From Lachnospiraceae bacterium (GTDB lineage: Bacteria > Bacillota_A > Clostridia > Lachnospirales > Lachnospiraceae), in the NCBI GenBank assembly GCA_017464645.1, contig JAFTZF010000042.1, forward strand, positions 1 through 32,910: a stretch of DNA of 32,910 bases, read 5' to 3'. Position 1 is the first letter of the stretch, and each line of letters begins with the position of its first letter. The notes under the pieces are model-generated. The model had not been told where the DNA came from and did no database searches. It was given only the letters and a program-made list of their open reading frames with translations. Positions 8,031 through 15,365 of this stretch are shown piece after piece. The position numbers were made by a program, and so were the translations under genes.

Positions 8031-9242
8031 TTATCTGTTGCAGTAAATATCTAAAATCGCTGCAGGAATATGTTCCCGAATAAAATCGCTGTTTGCCGCA
8101 ATGGTGCATGCGGTCTTTAAGTCTCCCGGCAGTTTGCGGAATTTATCGAGAGTTTCTGCGTTCGCCTTATATAAATTAATATCTGTGGACTCGGATAATT
8201 CCAACTTATGTTCAATTCCGTAGAGGCCTGCGTAAACCATCAGGGCAAAGGCCAGATAGGGATTAGCCGTAGGATCCGGAGAACGAAGCTCTGCACGCAT
8301 ATATTCTCCCACCGCCGCAGGAATCCGCACCAGCTGGGAACGGTTTTCGCTGGACCAGGAAATGTACTGAGGCGCCTTATTGCTTCCGAAACGGGTATAG
8401 GAATTTTCTGTGGGATTTAAGAAGGCAGTCATATCCTCCACCTTTTCCAGCACGCCTGCAATCATATAGGGCAGGTTTTCAGAGCCGTCCGAGGACTTTA
8501 CGGACATGTTGATGTGGAACCCGCTTCCCGGCTTATCCTCCAGGGGCTTTGCACTGAAATCTGCATGAAGGCCGTTCCGATGAGCCACCGTTTTTACAAC
8601 AGTCTGGAAGGTTATGGCATTATCTGCCGCAGTGAGCGGGTCCGAATAGCGGAAGTCGATTTCATTCTGGCCGGGGCCTTCCTCGTGGTGGGAGCTCTCA
8701 GGACGAATACCCATCTGTTCCAGTGTCAGGCAGATTTCCCGGCGGATGTTTTCGCCCTTGTCTTCCGGGGCAATATCCATATAGCCGGCTTTATCATAGG
8801 GCTCCTTTATGGGCTCGCCCTTTTCATCCAGCTTGAACAAGTAAAACTCCTGCTCCGCGCCCAGGAAAAAGCTGTAACCCTGCTCTTCTGCGTGCTGGAC
8901 TGCCAACTTTAACAGGCTGCGGGAGTCACATTCAAAAAGTCTTCCGTCCGGATAAGAAATGCTGCAGAACATGCGGACCACACGGCCGCTCTCCGGTCTC
9001 CAGGGAAGTACCATAAGGGTCTCTGCGTCAGGCTTTAGCAGAAGATCCGAATGGGCCTCATCTCCAAATCCCGCAATGGCTGAAGCATCAATGGCAATTC
9101 CATATTCAAAGGCACGGGGAAGCTCCTCCGGCATAATGGATATATTCTTCTGCTTGCCAAATACATCACAAAAAGCAAGACGAATAAACTTTACATCTTC
9201 CTCCCGTACATATTGTATGACCTCTTGTCTTGAATACTTCAT
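8031..9242 (-). CDS. glnA: Glutamine synthetase type I homologue, short C-terminus
   Basis: ATP-dependent synthesis of glutamine from glutamate and ammonia is the family reaction. GSI landmarks are present in order: the N-terminal beta-grasp (KFIRLAFCDVFGKQKNISI), DASAIAGF near 52-59, metal-binding GAEQEF at 128-133, EEGPGQNEIDF near 187-197, GSGFHINMS near 239-247, and ENRSQLVRIP near 299-308. Length is 403 residues, against about 440-470 for usual GSI. The missing part is the extreme C-terminus, the helix that in known GSI dodecamers laces the two hexamer rings together; no reading frame beyond the stop supplies it. The gene lies 18 bases after the GXGXG gene and before the ANTAR gene. True GS activity is likely but not certain, since glnN (GSIII) is nearby. 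Confidence 0.92.
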   Translation of the reverse strand: MKYSRQEVIQYVREEDVKFIRLAFCDVFGKQKNISIMPEELPRAFEYGIAIDASAIAGFGDEAHSDLLLKPDAETLMVLPWRPESGRVVRMFCSISYPDGRLFECDSRSLLKLAVQHAEEQGYSFFLGAEQEFYLFKLDEKGEPIKEPYDKAGYMDIAPEDKGENIRREICLTLEQMGIRPESSHHEEGPGQNEIDFRYSDPLTAADNAITFQTVVKTVAHRNGLHADFSAKPLEDKPGSGFHINMSVKSSDGSENLPYMIAGVLEKVEDMTAFLNPTENSYTRFGSNKAPQYISWSSENRSQLVRIPAAVGEYMRAELRSPDPTANPYLAFALMVYAGLYGIEHKLELSESTDINLYKANAETLDKFRKLPGDLKTACTIAANSDFIREHIPAAILDIYCNR

Positions 9243-9260
9243 AATCTTACCTGCTTTCTT

Positions 9261-9983
9261 TTAATTTGCCACGTACATTTGCTTATACGGGTTTTTGCTG
9301 TCGGGGGTAACTACCTTAAAGGGCGCGCCTAGCACCTCCGCTATCTCATATCCGAACAGCTCACAGTATTCGGATACATATTCTCTGATCTCTTCCATGT
9401 CTGCCTCTGTGGCAGTCCTCGTGGTGACCTGGCGTGGAAATACGATCTCCTTGCACTCTCCCCGCAGAAACATCTTTCCACCATGCATGCCCGTGCAGGG
9501 AAAGTTACCCACAATGTGGCGGCCTTTTCCACCAAGGCCCAGAACGATAATAATCCCGCCGGCCTGATACTCTCCCAGAAAGCTGCCTGCCACGCCTCCG
9601 ATGATCATGACCGGGACTTTCTCCTCGTAGGCCTTCATGTGGATGCCCGCCCGATAGCCGGCATTCCCTTTCACAAAAATCTTGCCGCCTCGCATGGCAT
9701 ATCCTGCCGCATCTCCGATATCTCCATGAATAACAATCTTCCCTTCATTCATGGTATCACCAACCGCATCCTGGGCATTGGCCTTTACGGTAATGGAGGC
9801 TCCGTCCAAATAGGCCCCCAGAGCATTACCCGGGACTCCCTCAATGACAATGGAAGGGGCTGACATCCCTGCTCCGATAAACCGCTGGCCGCAGCAGCCC
9901 GCAAGGGTACAATCCTCTCCCGCCTGGCGAATGAACTCATTTACCGCTCTGTAATCCAGATCTTTTATATTGATTAATTTCAT
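9261..9983 (-). CDS. Glutamate synthase, GXGXG (GltB C-terminal domain) subunit
   Basis: This stand-alone protein of 240 residues corresponds to the C-terminal right-handed beta-helix of glutamate synthase large subunit (GXGXG domain). Repeated Gly-rich turns are visible, for example GNALGAYLDGASITV, GDTMNEGKIVIHGDIGDAAG, MRGGKIFVKGNAGYRAGIHM and MIIGGVAGSFLGEYQ. In fused GltB this domain is structural and supports the ammonia tunnel between the amidotransferase and FMN sites. A GGGAGG ribosome site lies 11 bases before the ATG. Its position right after the FMN subunit and before a GS gene indicates one enzyme made of three polypeptides. The related formylmethanofuran dehydrogenase subunit C also has GXGXG repeats, but the context makes glutamate synthase far more likely. 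Confidence 0.92.
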   Translation of the reverse strand: MKLINIKDLDYRAVNEFIRQAGEDCTLAGCCGQRFIGAGMSAPSIVIEGVPGNALGAYLDGASITVKANAQDAVGDTMNEGKIVIHGDIGDAAGYAMRGGKIFVKGNAGYRAGIHMKAYEEKVPVMIIGGVAGSFLGEYQAGGIIIVLGLGGKGRHIVGNFPCTGMHGGKMFLRGECKEIVFPRQVTTRTATEADMEEIREYVSEYCELFGYEIAEVLGAPFKVVTPDSKNPYKQMYVAN

Positions 9984-10040
9984 ATTATATCATACCTCCC
10001 AAGGGTTTCCACCTGTTTCCTGCAAAATTCCAGAATATTT

Positions 10041-11546
10041 TTATTGGCCGGCATGGGAAATCCCCAGAATCTCCAGTTCCTTTTCATTGAGGCCGATGCC
10101 CCGCAGCATGAGGCGGTTTCCCCGAAGGGCTTCGACGGAATTGATACCCATGCCGCCCATAAGTTCCTTGATCTCATGACTCCAGGCATTCATAAGATTT
10201 ATCAGGCGCTGGCTTCCTATGTCCGGATTCAGGCGTTTGACCAGCTCGGGCCGCTGAGTGGCAATGCCCCAGTTGCATTTTCCGCTCTGGCAGGTACGGC
10301 AGAGATGGCAGCCCAGAGCCAGCAGAGCCGCCGTTGCCACATAGCAGGCATCCGCCCCGAGGGCAATGGCTTTTACCACATCTGCTGCGCTGCGAATGCT
10401 TCCGCCTACCACCAGGGACACATTATTTCGAATGCCTTCGCCCCGCAGCCGCTGGTCCACCGCTGCCAGGGCCAGCTCAATGGGAATCCCCACGTTGTCG
10501 CGGATCCGGGTGGGGGCGGCACCTGTGCCGCCCCGGAAACCATCGATGGCAATGATATCTGCCCCGCTGCGGGCAATTCCGCTGGCAATGGCTGCAATAT
10601 TGTGGACTGCTGCTACCTTTACAATGATAGGCTTCTTATATTGTGTGGCCTCCTTCAGGGAAAATACCAGCTGGCGCAGGTCCTCAATGGAATAGATATC
10701 GTGGTGAGGCGCCGGAGAAATAGCATCGGATCCCTCGGGAATCATTCGGGTGCGGGATACATCTCCTACGATCTTCGCTCCCGGCAAATGTCCGCCGATG
10801 CCGGGCTTTGCGCCCTGACCCATTTTAATTTCAATCGCTGCACCCGCCTCCAGATAATTTTTATATACACCGAAGCGCCCGGAAGCTACCTGTACAATGG
10901 TGTTTTCTCCGTAACAATAGAAGTCCTCGTGAAGTCCGCCCTCTCCTGTATTGTAAAGGGTTCCAAGGGCTGCTGCCGCCCTGGCCAGAGATTCGTGGGC
11001 ATTATAGCTGATGGAACCGTAGCTCATGGCGGAAAACATTACAGGCATGGAAAGCTCCAACTGAGGCGGCAGCTGGCAATTCAGCTTACCGTTTTCATCC
11101 CTGCTGATCCGCTCCGGCTTTTTGCCCAGAAACACCCGAGTCTCCATGGGCTCCCGTAAGGGATCTATAGACGGATTGGTCACCTGAGAGGCATTGATCA
11201 GGATCTTATCCCAGTAGACCGGCAAAGGCTTTGGGTTGCCCATGGATGACAAAAGCACGCCGCCGCTGTTGGCCTGTTTATAGATTTCTTTGATGGCTTC
11301 CTCCTGCCAGTTGGCATTTTCCCGAAAGGCGCAGTCACTCTTTACGATTTTCAGAGCCCTGGTGGGACAGAAAGAAACGCACCGCTGGCAATTGACACAC
11401 TTGACATCGTCCCCTATGAGAATCCCCCGCTTGGTATCGTAGGTATGCACCTGGTTGGCGCACTGCTTCTCACAGATTCGACAGCCAATGCACCGGGCCT
11501 CATTTCTGATAACTTCAAATTCCGGATAAATAAATTCCACACTCAT
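10041..11546 (-). CDS. Glutamate synthase FMN subunit with N-terminal bis-[4Fe-4S] ferredoxin domain
   Basis: This polypeptide of 501 residues carries the synthase site, which reduces 2-oxoglutarate plus ammonia to glutamate. It begins with two [4Fe-4S] motifs: Cys19, 22, 25, 29 (CIGCRICEKQC) and Cys50, 53, 56, 60 (CVNCQRCVSFC). The FMN-binding TIM barrel follows (about 100-470), with GGLHED, MGQGAKPGIGGHLPG, IDGFRGGTGAAP and VVGGSIRSAADV. The [3Fe-4S] ligands lie in CHLCRTCQSGKC (413-424). This layout is that of the archaeal-type GltB central subunit. The fused ferredoxin domain and the absence of a GltD (NADPH) subunit in the window suggest electrons come from ferredoxin or a separate reductase; that is inference. 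The start ATG overlaps the preceding stop (TGATG). Confidence 0.93.
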   Translation of the reverse strand: MSVEFIYPEFEVIRNEARCIGCRICEKQCANQVHTYDTKRGILIGDDVKCVNCQRCVSFCPTRALKIVKSDCAFRENANWQEEAIKEIYKQANSGGVLLSSMGNPKPLPVYWDKILINASQVTNPSIDPLREPMETRVFLGKKPERISRDENGKLNCQLPPQLELSMPVMFSAMSYGSISYNAHESLARAAAALGTLYNTGEGGLHEDFYCYGENTIVQVASGRFGVYKNYLEAGAAIEIKMGQGAKPGIGGHLPGAKIVGDVSRTRMIPEGSDAISPAPHHDIYSIEDLRQLVFSLKEATQYKKPIIVKVAAVHNIAAIASGIARSGADIIAIDGFRGGTGAAPTRIRDNVGIPIELALAAVDQRLRGEGIRNNVSLVVGGSIRSAADVVKAIALGADACYVATAALLALGCHLCRTCQSGKCNWGIATQRPELVKRLNPDIGSQRLINLMNAWSHEIKELMGGMGINSVEALRGNRLMLRGIGLNEKELEILGISHAGQ

Positions 11547-12640
11547 CAGAATGCACCCTCCTTCACCTTTATAATGACCGGCTCTCCTCCTGCAGGCGCA
11601 CAGATATTTTCCGCATCCGGCTCCATGGTGCGGATGGCCGCCTCTTCGCTGGCAATAACGACCTTGTCGTCTTTCTCACCTACTACCATGGACCGAAGCT
11701 TCAGACGGTCGTTGAGAGCCATAAGGCCTCCGTTAAAGCCCAGCACGATGGAGAAGGGTCCCGTGATCAGGAGGCTGGGAAACATCGTTCGCAGATAGAT
11801 GTGCTTCTTATGGTCTTCCAAATCGGTTTTTCCGGCAATGGTGCTCCAGAAGGGCGCCGCAATGACGCTGGCCGCTTCTCCCAGAGTCAGCCCCTGGACC
11901 CGAAGCAGATAGTCCATGATATAGGTAATGACCTCCGTATCTGTCTGAAGGGTACATTTATAGCCGAACATTTCGATGAACCTGCGGTTGGCATCGTAGG
12001 AGGAAATCTCTCCATTGTGGACAACGGAATAGTCCAGCAAAGTAAAGGGATGTGCTCCGCCCCACCAGCCGGGGGTGTTGGTGGGATAGCGGCCGTGAGC
12101 TGTCCAGGAATATCCCCCGTACTCCTCCAACTTGTAAAACCTGCCCACATCCTCAGGAAACCCCACCGCCTTGAAGGTCCCCATGTTCTTTCCACTGGAA
12201 AATACGTAGGCGCCCGGGATTTCCGTATTGATCTTCATAACTATCCTGGCCACAAACTCCTTCTCATCCACCTGCATGGAGTGCAAAACGGATCTTAAGG
12301 GCGAAACGAAGTAGCGCCAGATAATGGGCTCGTCAGTAATGGCCGGAATCTTTCGGGTGGGGATGATCTCGGATTTTATAATTTCAAACCGCTCCTTTAG
12401 GAACGCTTCACAGCTTTTGCGGGTGGCTCTTTCATCATAAAACAGATGCAGAGCATAAAAATCTTTGTACTCCGGATAAATGCCATAGCCGGCAAAGCCG
12501 CCGCCCAGACCGTTGGACCGATCATGCATGGGCTTCATTGCATTGGTGATCATTTCTCCGGACATGGTGTTTCCCTCTTTGGAAATCACAGCTGCAATCG
12601 CACATCCGGAAGGGATTCGCACTTCACCTTCTGGTTTCAT
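11546..12640 (-). CDS. Glutamate synthase glutaminase subunit (class II amidotransferase)
   Basis: This is the N-terminal-nucleophile glutamine amidotransferase part of glutamate synthase as a separate protein of 364 residues; it releases ammonia from glutamine. The nucleophile is Cys13 (IPSGCAIAAVIS), exposed after removal of a 12-residue propeptide. Class II landmarks follow: AHGRYPTNTPGWWGGAHPF, VVHNGEISSYDANRRFI and QTDTEVITY. The ATG at 12640 is preferred because AAGGAAGG lies just upstream. An in-frame ATG at 12733 would add 31 residues encoded entirely by the leader hairpin and would lie at the very 5' end of the transcript. It is the first gene of the operon that continues through the FMN, GXGXG, GS and ANTAR genes. 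Confidence 0.93.
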   Translation of the reverse strand: MKPEGEVRIPSGCAIAAVISKEGNTMSGEMITNAMKPMHDRSNGLGGGFAGYGIYPEYKDFYALHLFYDERATRKSCEAFLKERFEIIKSEIIPTRKIPAITDEPIIWRYFVSPLRSVLHSMQVDEKEFVARIVMKINTEIPGAYVFSSGKNMGTFKAVGFPEDVGRFYKLEEYGGYSWTAHGRYPTNTPGWWGGAHPFTLLDYSVVHNGEISSYDANRRFIEMFGYKCTLQTDTEVITYIMDYLLRVQGLTLGEAASVIAAPFWSTIAGKTDLEDHKKHIYLRTMFPSLLITGPFSIVLGFNGGLMALNDRLKLRSMVVGEKDDKVVIASEEAAIRTMEPDAENICAPAGGEPVIIKVKEGAF

Positions 12641-12679
12641 ATGGATATCCTTCCTTTCCTTAATGATTAAAACAGAATC

Positions 12680-12727
12680 AAAAAAGGCGCCATTTTCACA
12701 CGCGATTGCATGAAAATGAACGCCTTT
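12680..12727 (-). terminator. Leader hairpin/attenuator of the glutamate synthase operon
   Basis: Reading the minus strand, AAAGGCG then CATTTTCA pairs with TGAAAATG then CGCCTTT. The inner part can pair further around an AATC loop, and a run of six T follows. The hairpin begins about eight bases after the predicted transcription start and ends about 40 bases before the first start codon, so it can only act as a leader terminator or 5' stability element. I could not find the hexanucleotide-loop (A-N-N-G-N-N) hairpin pair typical of known ANTAR targets. Confidence 0.8.
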
Positions 12728-12741
12728 GCTCATATGTTTTC

Positions 12742-12770
12742 TTTATACATCCAACCGGCTGTTTTGTCAA
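12742..12770 (-). promoter_or_regulatory. Promoter of the glutamate synthase/GS/ANTAR operon
   Basis: Minus-strand consensus TTGACA (12770-12765) and TATAAA (12747-12742) are 17 bases apart, with a predicted start near 12735. The 85 bases between this -35 box and the divergent glnN -35 box hold no gene; they are the natural place for an operator. Confidence 0.88.
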
Positions 12771-12855
12771 TAAAAAAAGACACCGTTCCCCGGGATTCTC
12801 CGCTCTTTTCACCCTTTGTCCTGTAAATTTTTTTGAAAAATCTGCAAAAAAGGTG

Positions 12856-12884
12856 TTGACAAATTTTTTTCACGGGTGTATATT
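12856..12884 (+). promoter_or_regulatory. Promoter of glnN
   Basis: TTGACA (12856-12861) and TATATT (12879-12884) are 17 bases apart, with predicted start at about 12890-12892, the first bases of the following hairpin. Confidence 0.87.
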
Positions 12885-12890
12885 GCGCTT

Positions 12891-12946
12891 AAAAAGGCAA
12901 GGGCGTCTTTGAGTTAACTCTCGAAGACGCCCTTGCCTTTTTAATT
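12891..12946 (+). terminator. Leader hairpin/attenuator of glnN
   Basis: A perfect 19-bp stem, AAAAAGGCAAGGGCGTCTT (12891-12909) with AAGACGCCCTTGCCTTTTT (12924-12942), closes a 14-base loop that holds the palindrome GAGTTAACTC. The U-rich end TTTTTAATTTTTA follows. It sits at the predicted +1 of the glnN transcript and ends 12 bases before the ribosome site GAGGAG (12954-12959). As an intrinsic terminator it would stop transcription before glnN unless an antiterminator acts. It could instead protect the 5' end of the mRNA. Confidence 0.85.
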
Positions 12947-12967
12947 TTTAGAAGAGGAGAATCTATT

Positions 12968-15064
12968 ATGGGAACTGTTTCTGATTATTTTGGAAGTCTG
13001 GTTTTTGATGACAGAGTGATGAAAGCCACTTTATCTGCGAAAGTATATCAGTCACTGAAAAAGACAATTGATGAAGGCGCGAAGCTGGATATCAGCGTTG
13101 CCAATGCTGTGGCAACCGCTATGAAGGACTGGGCTGTTACAAATGGCGCCACACATTATACCCATTGGTTCCAGCCTCTTACCGGCATTACTGCTGAAAA
13201 ACATGACAGCTTTATCTCTCCCTCTCCCGACGGAGGCGTGATCATGGAGTTCTCCGGCAAAGAGCTGATTAAGGGCGAGCCGGATGCATCTTCTTTCCCC
13301 TCCGGAGGCTTGAGAGCCACCTTTGAAGCAAGAGGATATACCGCATGGGACCCCACCTCCTATGCCTTTATCAAGGGCAAGACCTTATGCATTCCCACCG
13401 CATTCTGTTCCTATGGCGGAGAAGCGCTGGACAAAAAGACTCCGCTCCTTCGTTCCATGGAAGCCCTGAACAAACAGGCCCTGCGTATTCTGCATCTGTT
13501 CGGAAATGACAGTGTGAAAAATGTCCGCACCTCTGTCGGACCGGAGCAGGAGTACTTCCTGATCACCAGGGAAATGTACGATCAGCGCCCGGACCTGCGT
13601 TTTACCGGCCGCACTTTATTTGGTGCAAAGCCTCCCAAGGGACAGGAAATGGATGATCACTATTTCGGTGTCATCAAGCCCAGAGTTGCCGCTTACATGG
13701 AAGAGCTGAACGAGGAGCTCTGGAAGCTGGGTATCCTGGCTAAGACAGAACATAACGAGGTTGCCCCCGCTCAGCATGAGCTGGCACCTATTTATACTAC
13801 AACCAATATTGCAACGGACCACAACCAGCTGACCATGGAAATCATGCAGAAGGTTGCCGCAAAACACGGTCTGGTTTGTCTGCTCCACGAGAAGCCCTTT
13901 GCAGGTGTCAACGGAAGCGGCAAGCACAACAACTGGTCCATTGCCACTGACACCGGTGTGAACCTGCTGTCCCCCGGTGAAACCCCTTACGAAAATGCAC
14001 AGTTCCTCCTGTTCCTCTGCGCAGTCATTAAGGCCGTGGATGATTATCAGGACCTGCTTCGTATTTCCGTGGCAACCGCCGGCAATGACCACCGCCTGGG
14101 CGCAAACGAGGCACCGCCCGCTGTGGTTTCCATTTTCCTGGGCGATGAGCTGAACGCGGTTTTGGAGGCCATTGAAAATGACACTCCCTACTGCGGCGCA
14201 GAAAAGACCCAGATGAAACTTGGTGTAGATGTGCTTCCCAAGTTCAACCGGGACACCACAGATCGTAACCGTACTTCTCCCTTTGCTTTTACCGGCAACA
14301 AATTCGAGTTCCGTATGCTTGGTTCCTCCAACAGCATTGCCTGCGCAAACATCATGCTGAACAGTGCGGTTGCTGAGAGTCTGAAGATCTACGCAGACCG
14401 GTTGGAAGCTGCAGAGGATTTTGAAACTGCTCTTCAGGGCATGATCCGCAAGACCATCAAGGACCACAAGCACATTATTTTCAATGGAAACGGCTATGAC
14501 GATGCCTGGATTCAGGAAGCTACCGAAAAGCGCGGCCTTTTGAACTACCGCACCACTCCGGACTGCGTACCCCACCTGCTGGATAAGAAGAATGTGCAGA
14601 TGCTCACCTCTCACGGCGTATTCTCCGAGGCAGAGCTGAAGTCCCGTTACGAGATCACTCTGGAGAACTACTGCAAAGCAGTTGTCATTGAAGCCAATAC
14701 CATGGTGGATATGGCAAAGACACAGATTGCTCCGGCTGTAGATGCCTACACCATGGAAGTTGCCAAAACTGCAGCTGCCAAGAAAGCCCTGGATACGTCT
14801 CTTGCATGCAGCTATGAAACCGGCCTGGTAAAGAAGCTCTCCGGTCTGACCGATCGCATTGCCCTAAAAGCAACTGATCTGGAGGATGCTCTGCTGGATC
14901 TTCACTCTGCAGAAAACATCGGCGCTGAATCTATTGCCATCCGCGACATCATCCTGACCAGGATGAGTGAGCTACGGGTTGCCTGCGATGAGGCAGAAAC
15001 CCTTACCGCTAAAAGGTATTGGCCCTTCCCCACATATGGAGACCTGCTTTTCAGCGTAAAATAA
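12968..15064 (+). CDS. glnN: Glutamine synthetase type III
   Basis: This protein of 698 residues is the usual length of the large GSIII family found in Bacteroidetes, cyanobacteria and many Clostridia; it forms glutamine from glutamate, ammonia and ATP. GSIII features include the N-terminal [23 protein letters not shown] near 58-69, GPEQEYFLI near 193-201 (metal-binding Glu residues), [18 protein letters not shown] near 258-275, and [10 protein letters not shown] near 317-326 followed by the long C-terminal region. Ribosome site GAGGAG lies eight bases before the ATG. It stands behind a consensus promoter and a 19-bp attenuator hairpin, divergent from the glutamate synthase operon, so assimilation and recycling of glutamine meet here. 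No terminator is visible after the stop, so some transcripts may run on into the asnB leader. Confidence 0.97.
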   Translation: MGTVSDYFGSLVFDDRVMKATLSAKVYQSLKKTIDEGAKLDISVANAVATAMKDWAVTNGATHYTHWFQPLTGITAEKHDSFISPSPDGGVIMEFSGKELIKGEPDASSFPSGGLRATFEARGYTAWDPTSYAFIKGKTLCIPTAFCSYGGEALDKKTPLLRSMEALNKQALRILHLFGNDSVKNVRTSVGPEQEYFLITREMYDQRPDLRFTGRTLFGAKPPKGQEMDDHYFGVIKPRVAAYMEELNEELWKLGILAKTEHNEVAPAQHELAPIYTTTNIATDHNQLTMEIMQKVAAKHGLVCLLHEKPFAGVNGSGKHNNWSIATDTGVNLLSPGETPYENAQFLLFLCAVIKAVDDYQDLLRISVATAGNDHRLGANEAPPAVVSIFLGDELNAVLEAIENDTPYCGAEKTQMKLGVDVLPKFNRDTTDRNRTSPFAFTGNKFEFRMLGSSNSIACANIMLNSAVAESLKIYADRLEAAEDFETALQGMIRKTIKDHKHIIFNGNGYDDAWIQEATEKRGLLNYRTTPDCVPHLLDKKNVQMLTSHGVFSEAELKSRYEITLENYCKAVVIEANTMVDMAKTQIAPAVDAYTMEVAKTAAAKKALDTSLACSYETGLVKKLSGLTDRIALKATDLEDALLDLHSAENIGAESIAIRDIILTRMSELRVACDEAETLTAKRYWPFPTYGDLLFSVK

Positions 15065-15098
15065 CGTACAGTTAAAAATTTCATCATATAAAAGCGTT

Positions 15099-15324
15099 TG
15101 AGAAAAGAGAAGTAACACAGGTGATCACTCACAGCGAGTATGGGATGGTGAGAGCCATACAGCAGAGCCTGTGTAAATAACACTTTTCGAGCTGCAATCT
15201 GAACGGGTTCGTTTTCCCTAGTAGGTGCGACGTTTCATCACACGTCAGTTGATAGAGCCTTTCTTAGAGGCTTGGAAAATGAGTTCAAATATAGGTGGCA
15301 CAGCGAGCACAGCACTTGCCCTAT
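15099..15324 (+). promoter_or_regulatory. T-box leader, asparagine specific
   Basis: The leader starts with a stem I-like GAGAAAAGAGAAGTAACAC. The specifier region AAATAACACTTTTCGAG carries AAC (15179-15181), an asparagine codon, aligned exactly like ATC in the ileS leader. The T-box sequence ATAGGTGGCACAGCGAG lies at 15291-15307. ATAGG and GCGAG can pair with CTTGC and CCTAT (ending 15324) in the usual terminator-type fold, but only a delayed, weak U-rich stretch follows, so the shut-off mechanism is less clear than for ileS. A TATAAA at 15087-15092 may be its -10 box; no good -35 is seen. It leads the asnB-purA-pyrG-purF-carAB genes. Confidence 0.85.
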
Positions 15325-15365
15325 AGACTGCTGAATCTACTTTTAATTTACGGAGGTACATTCTC

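Noticed and set aside
10044..11159. Plus-strand open frame opposite the FMN glutamate synthase gene
   Set aside because: Shadow of the minus-strand gene with its ferredoxin and FMN motifs.
12641..12733. Upstream in-frame ATG adding 31 residues to the glutaminase subunit
   Set aside because: The extension is encoded by the leader hairpin at the extreme 5' end of the transcript, lacks a ribosome site and would put the nucleophile Cys far from the N-terminus.
12680..12946. Canonical ANTAR two-hairpin RNA target
   Set aside because: Neither leader shows paired short hairpins with A-N-N-G-N-N hexaloops; only single long terminator-like hairpins are visible, so the ANTAR link is kept as a hypothesis.
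13616..14614. Long minus-strand open frames opposite glnN, asnB (15528-16973), pyrG (18513-19670) and carB
   Set aside because: They mirror the codon bias of the highly conserved plus-strand genes and carry no recognisable protein features.
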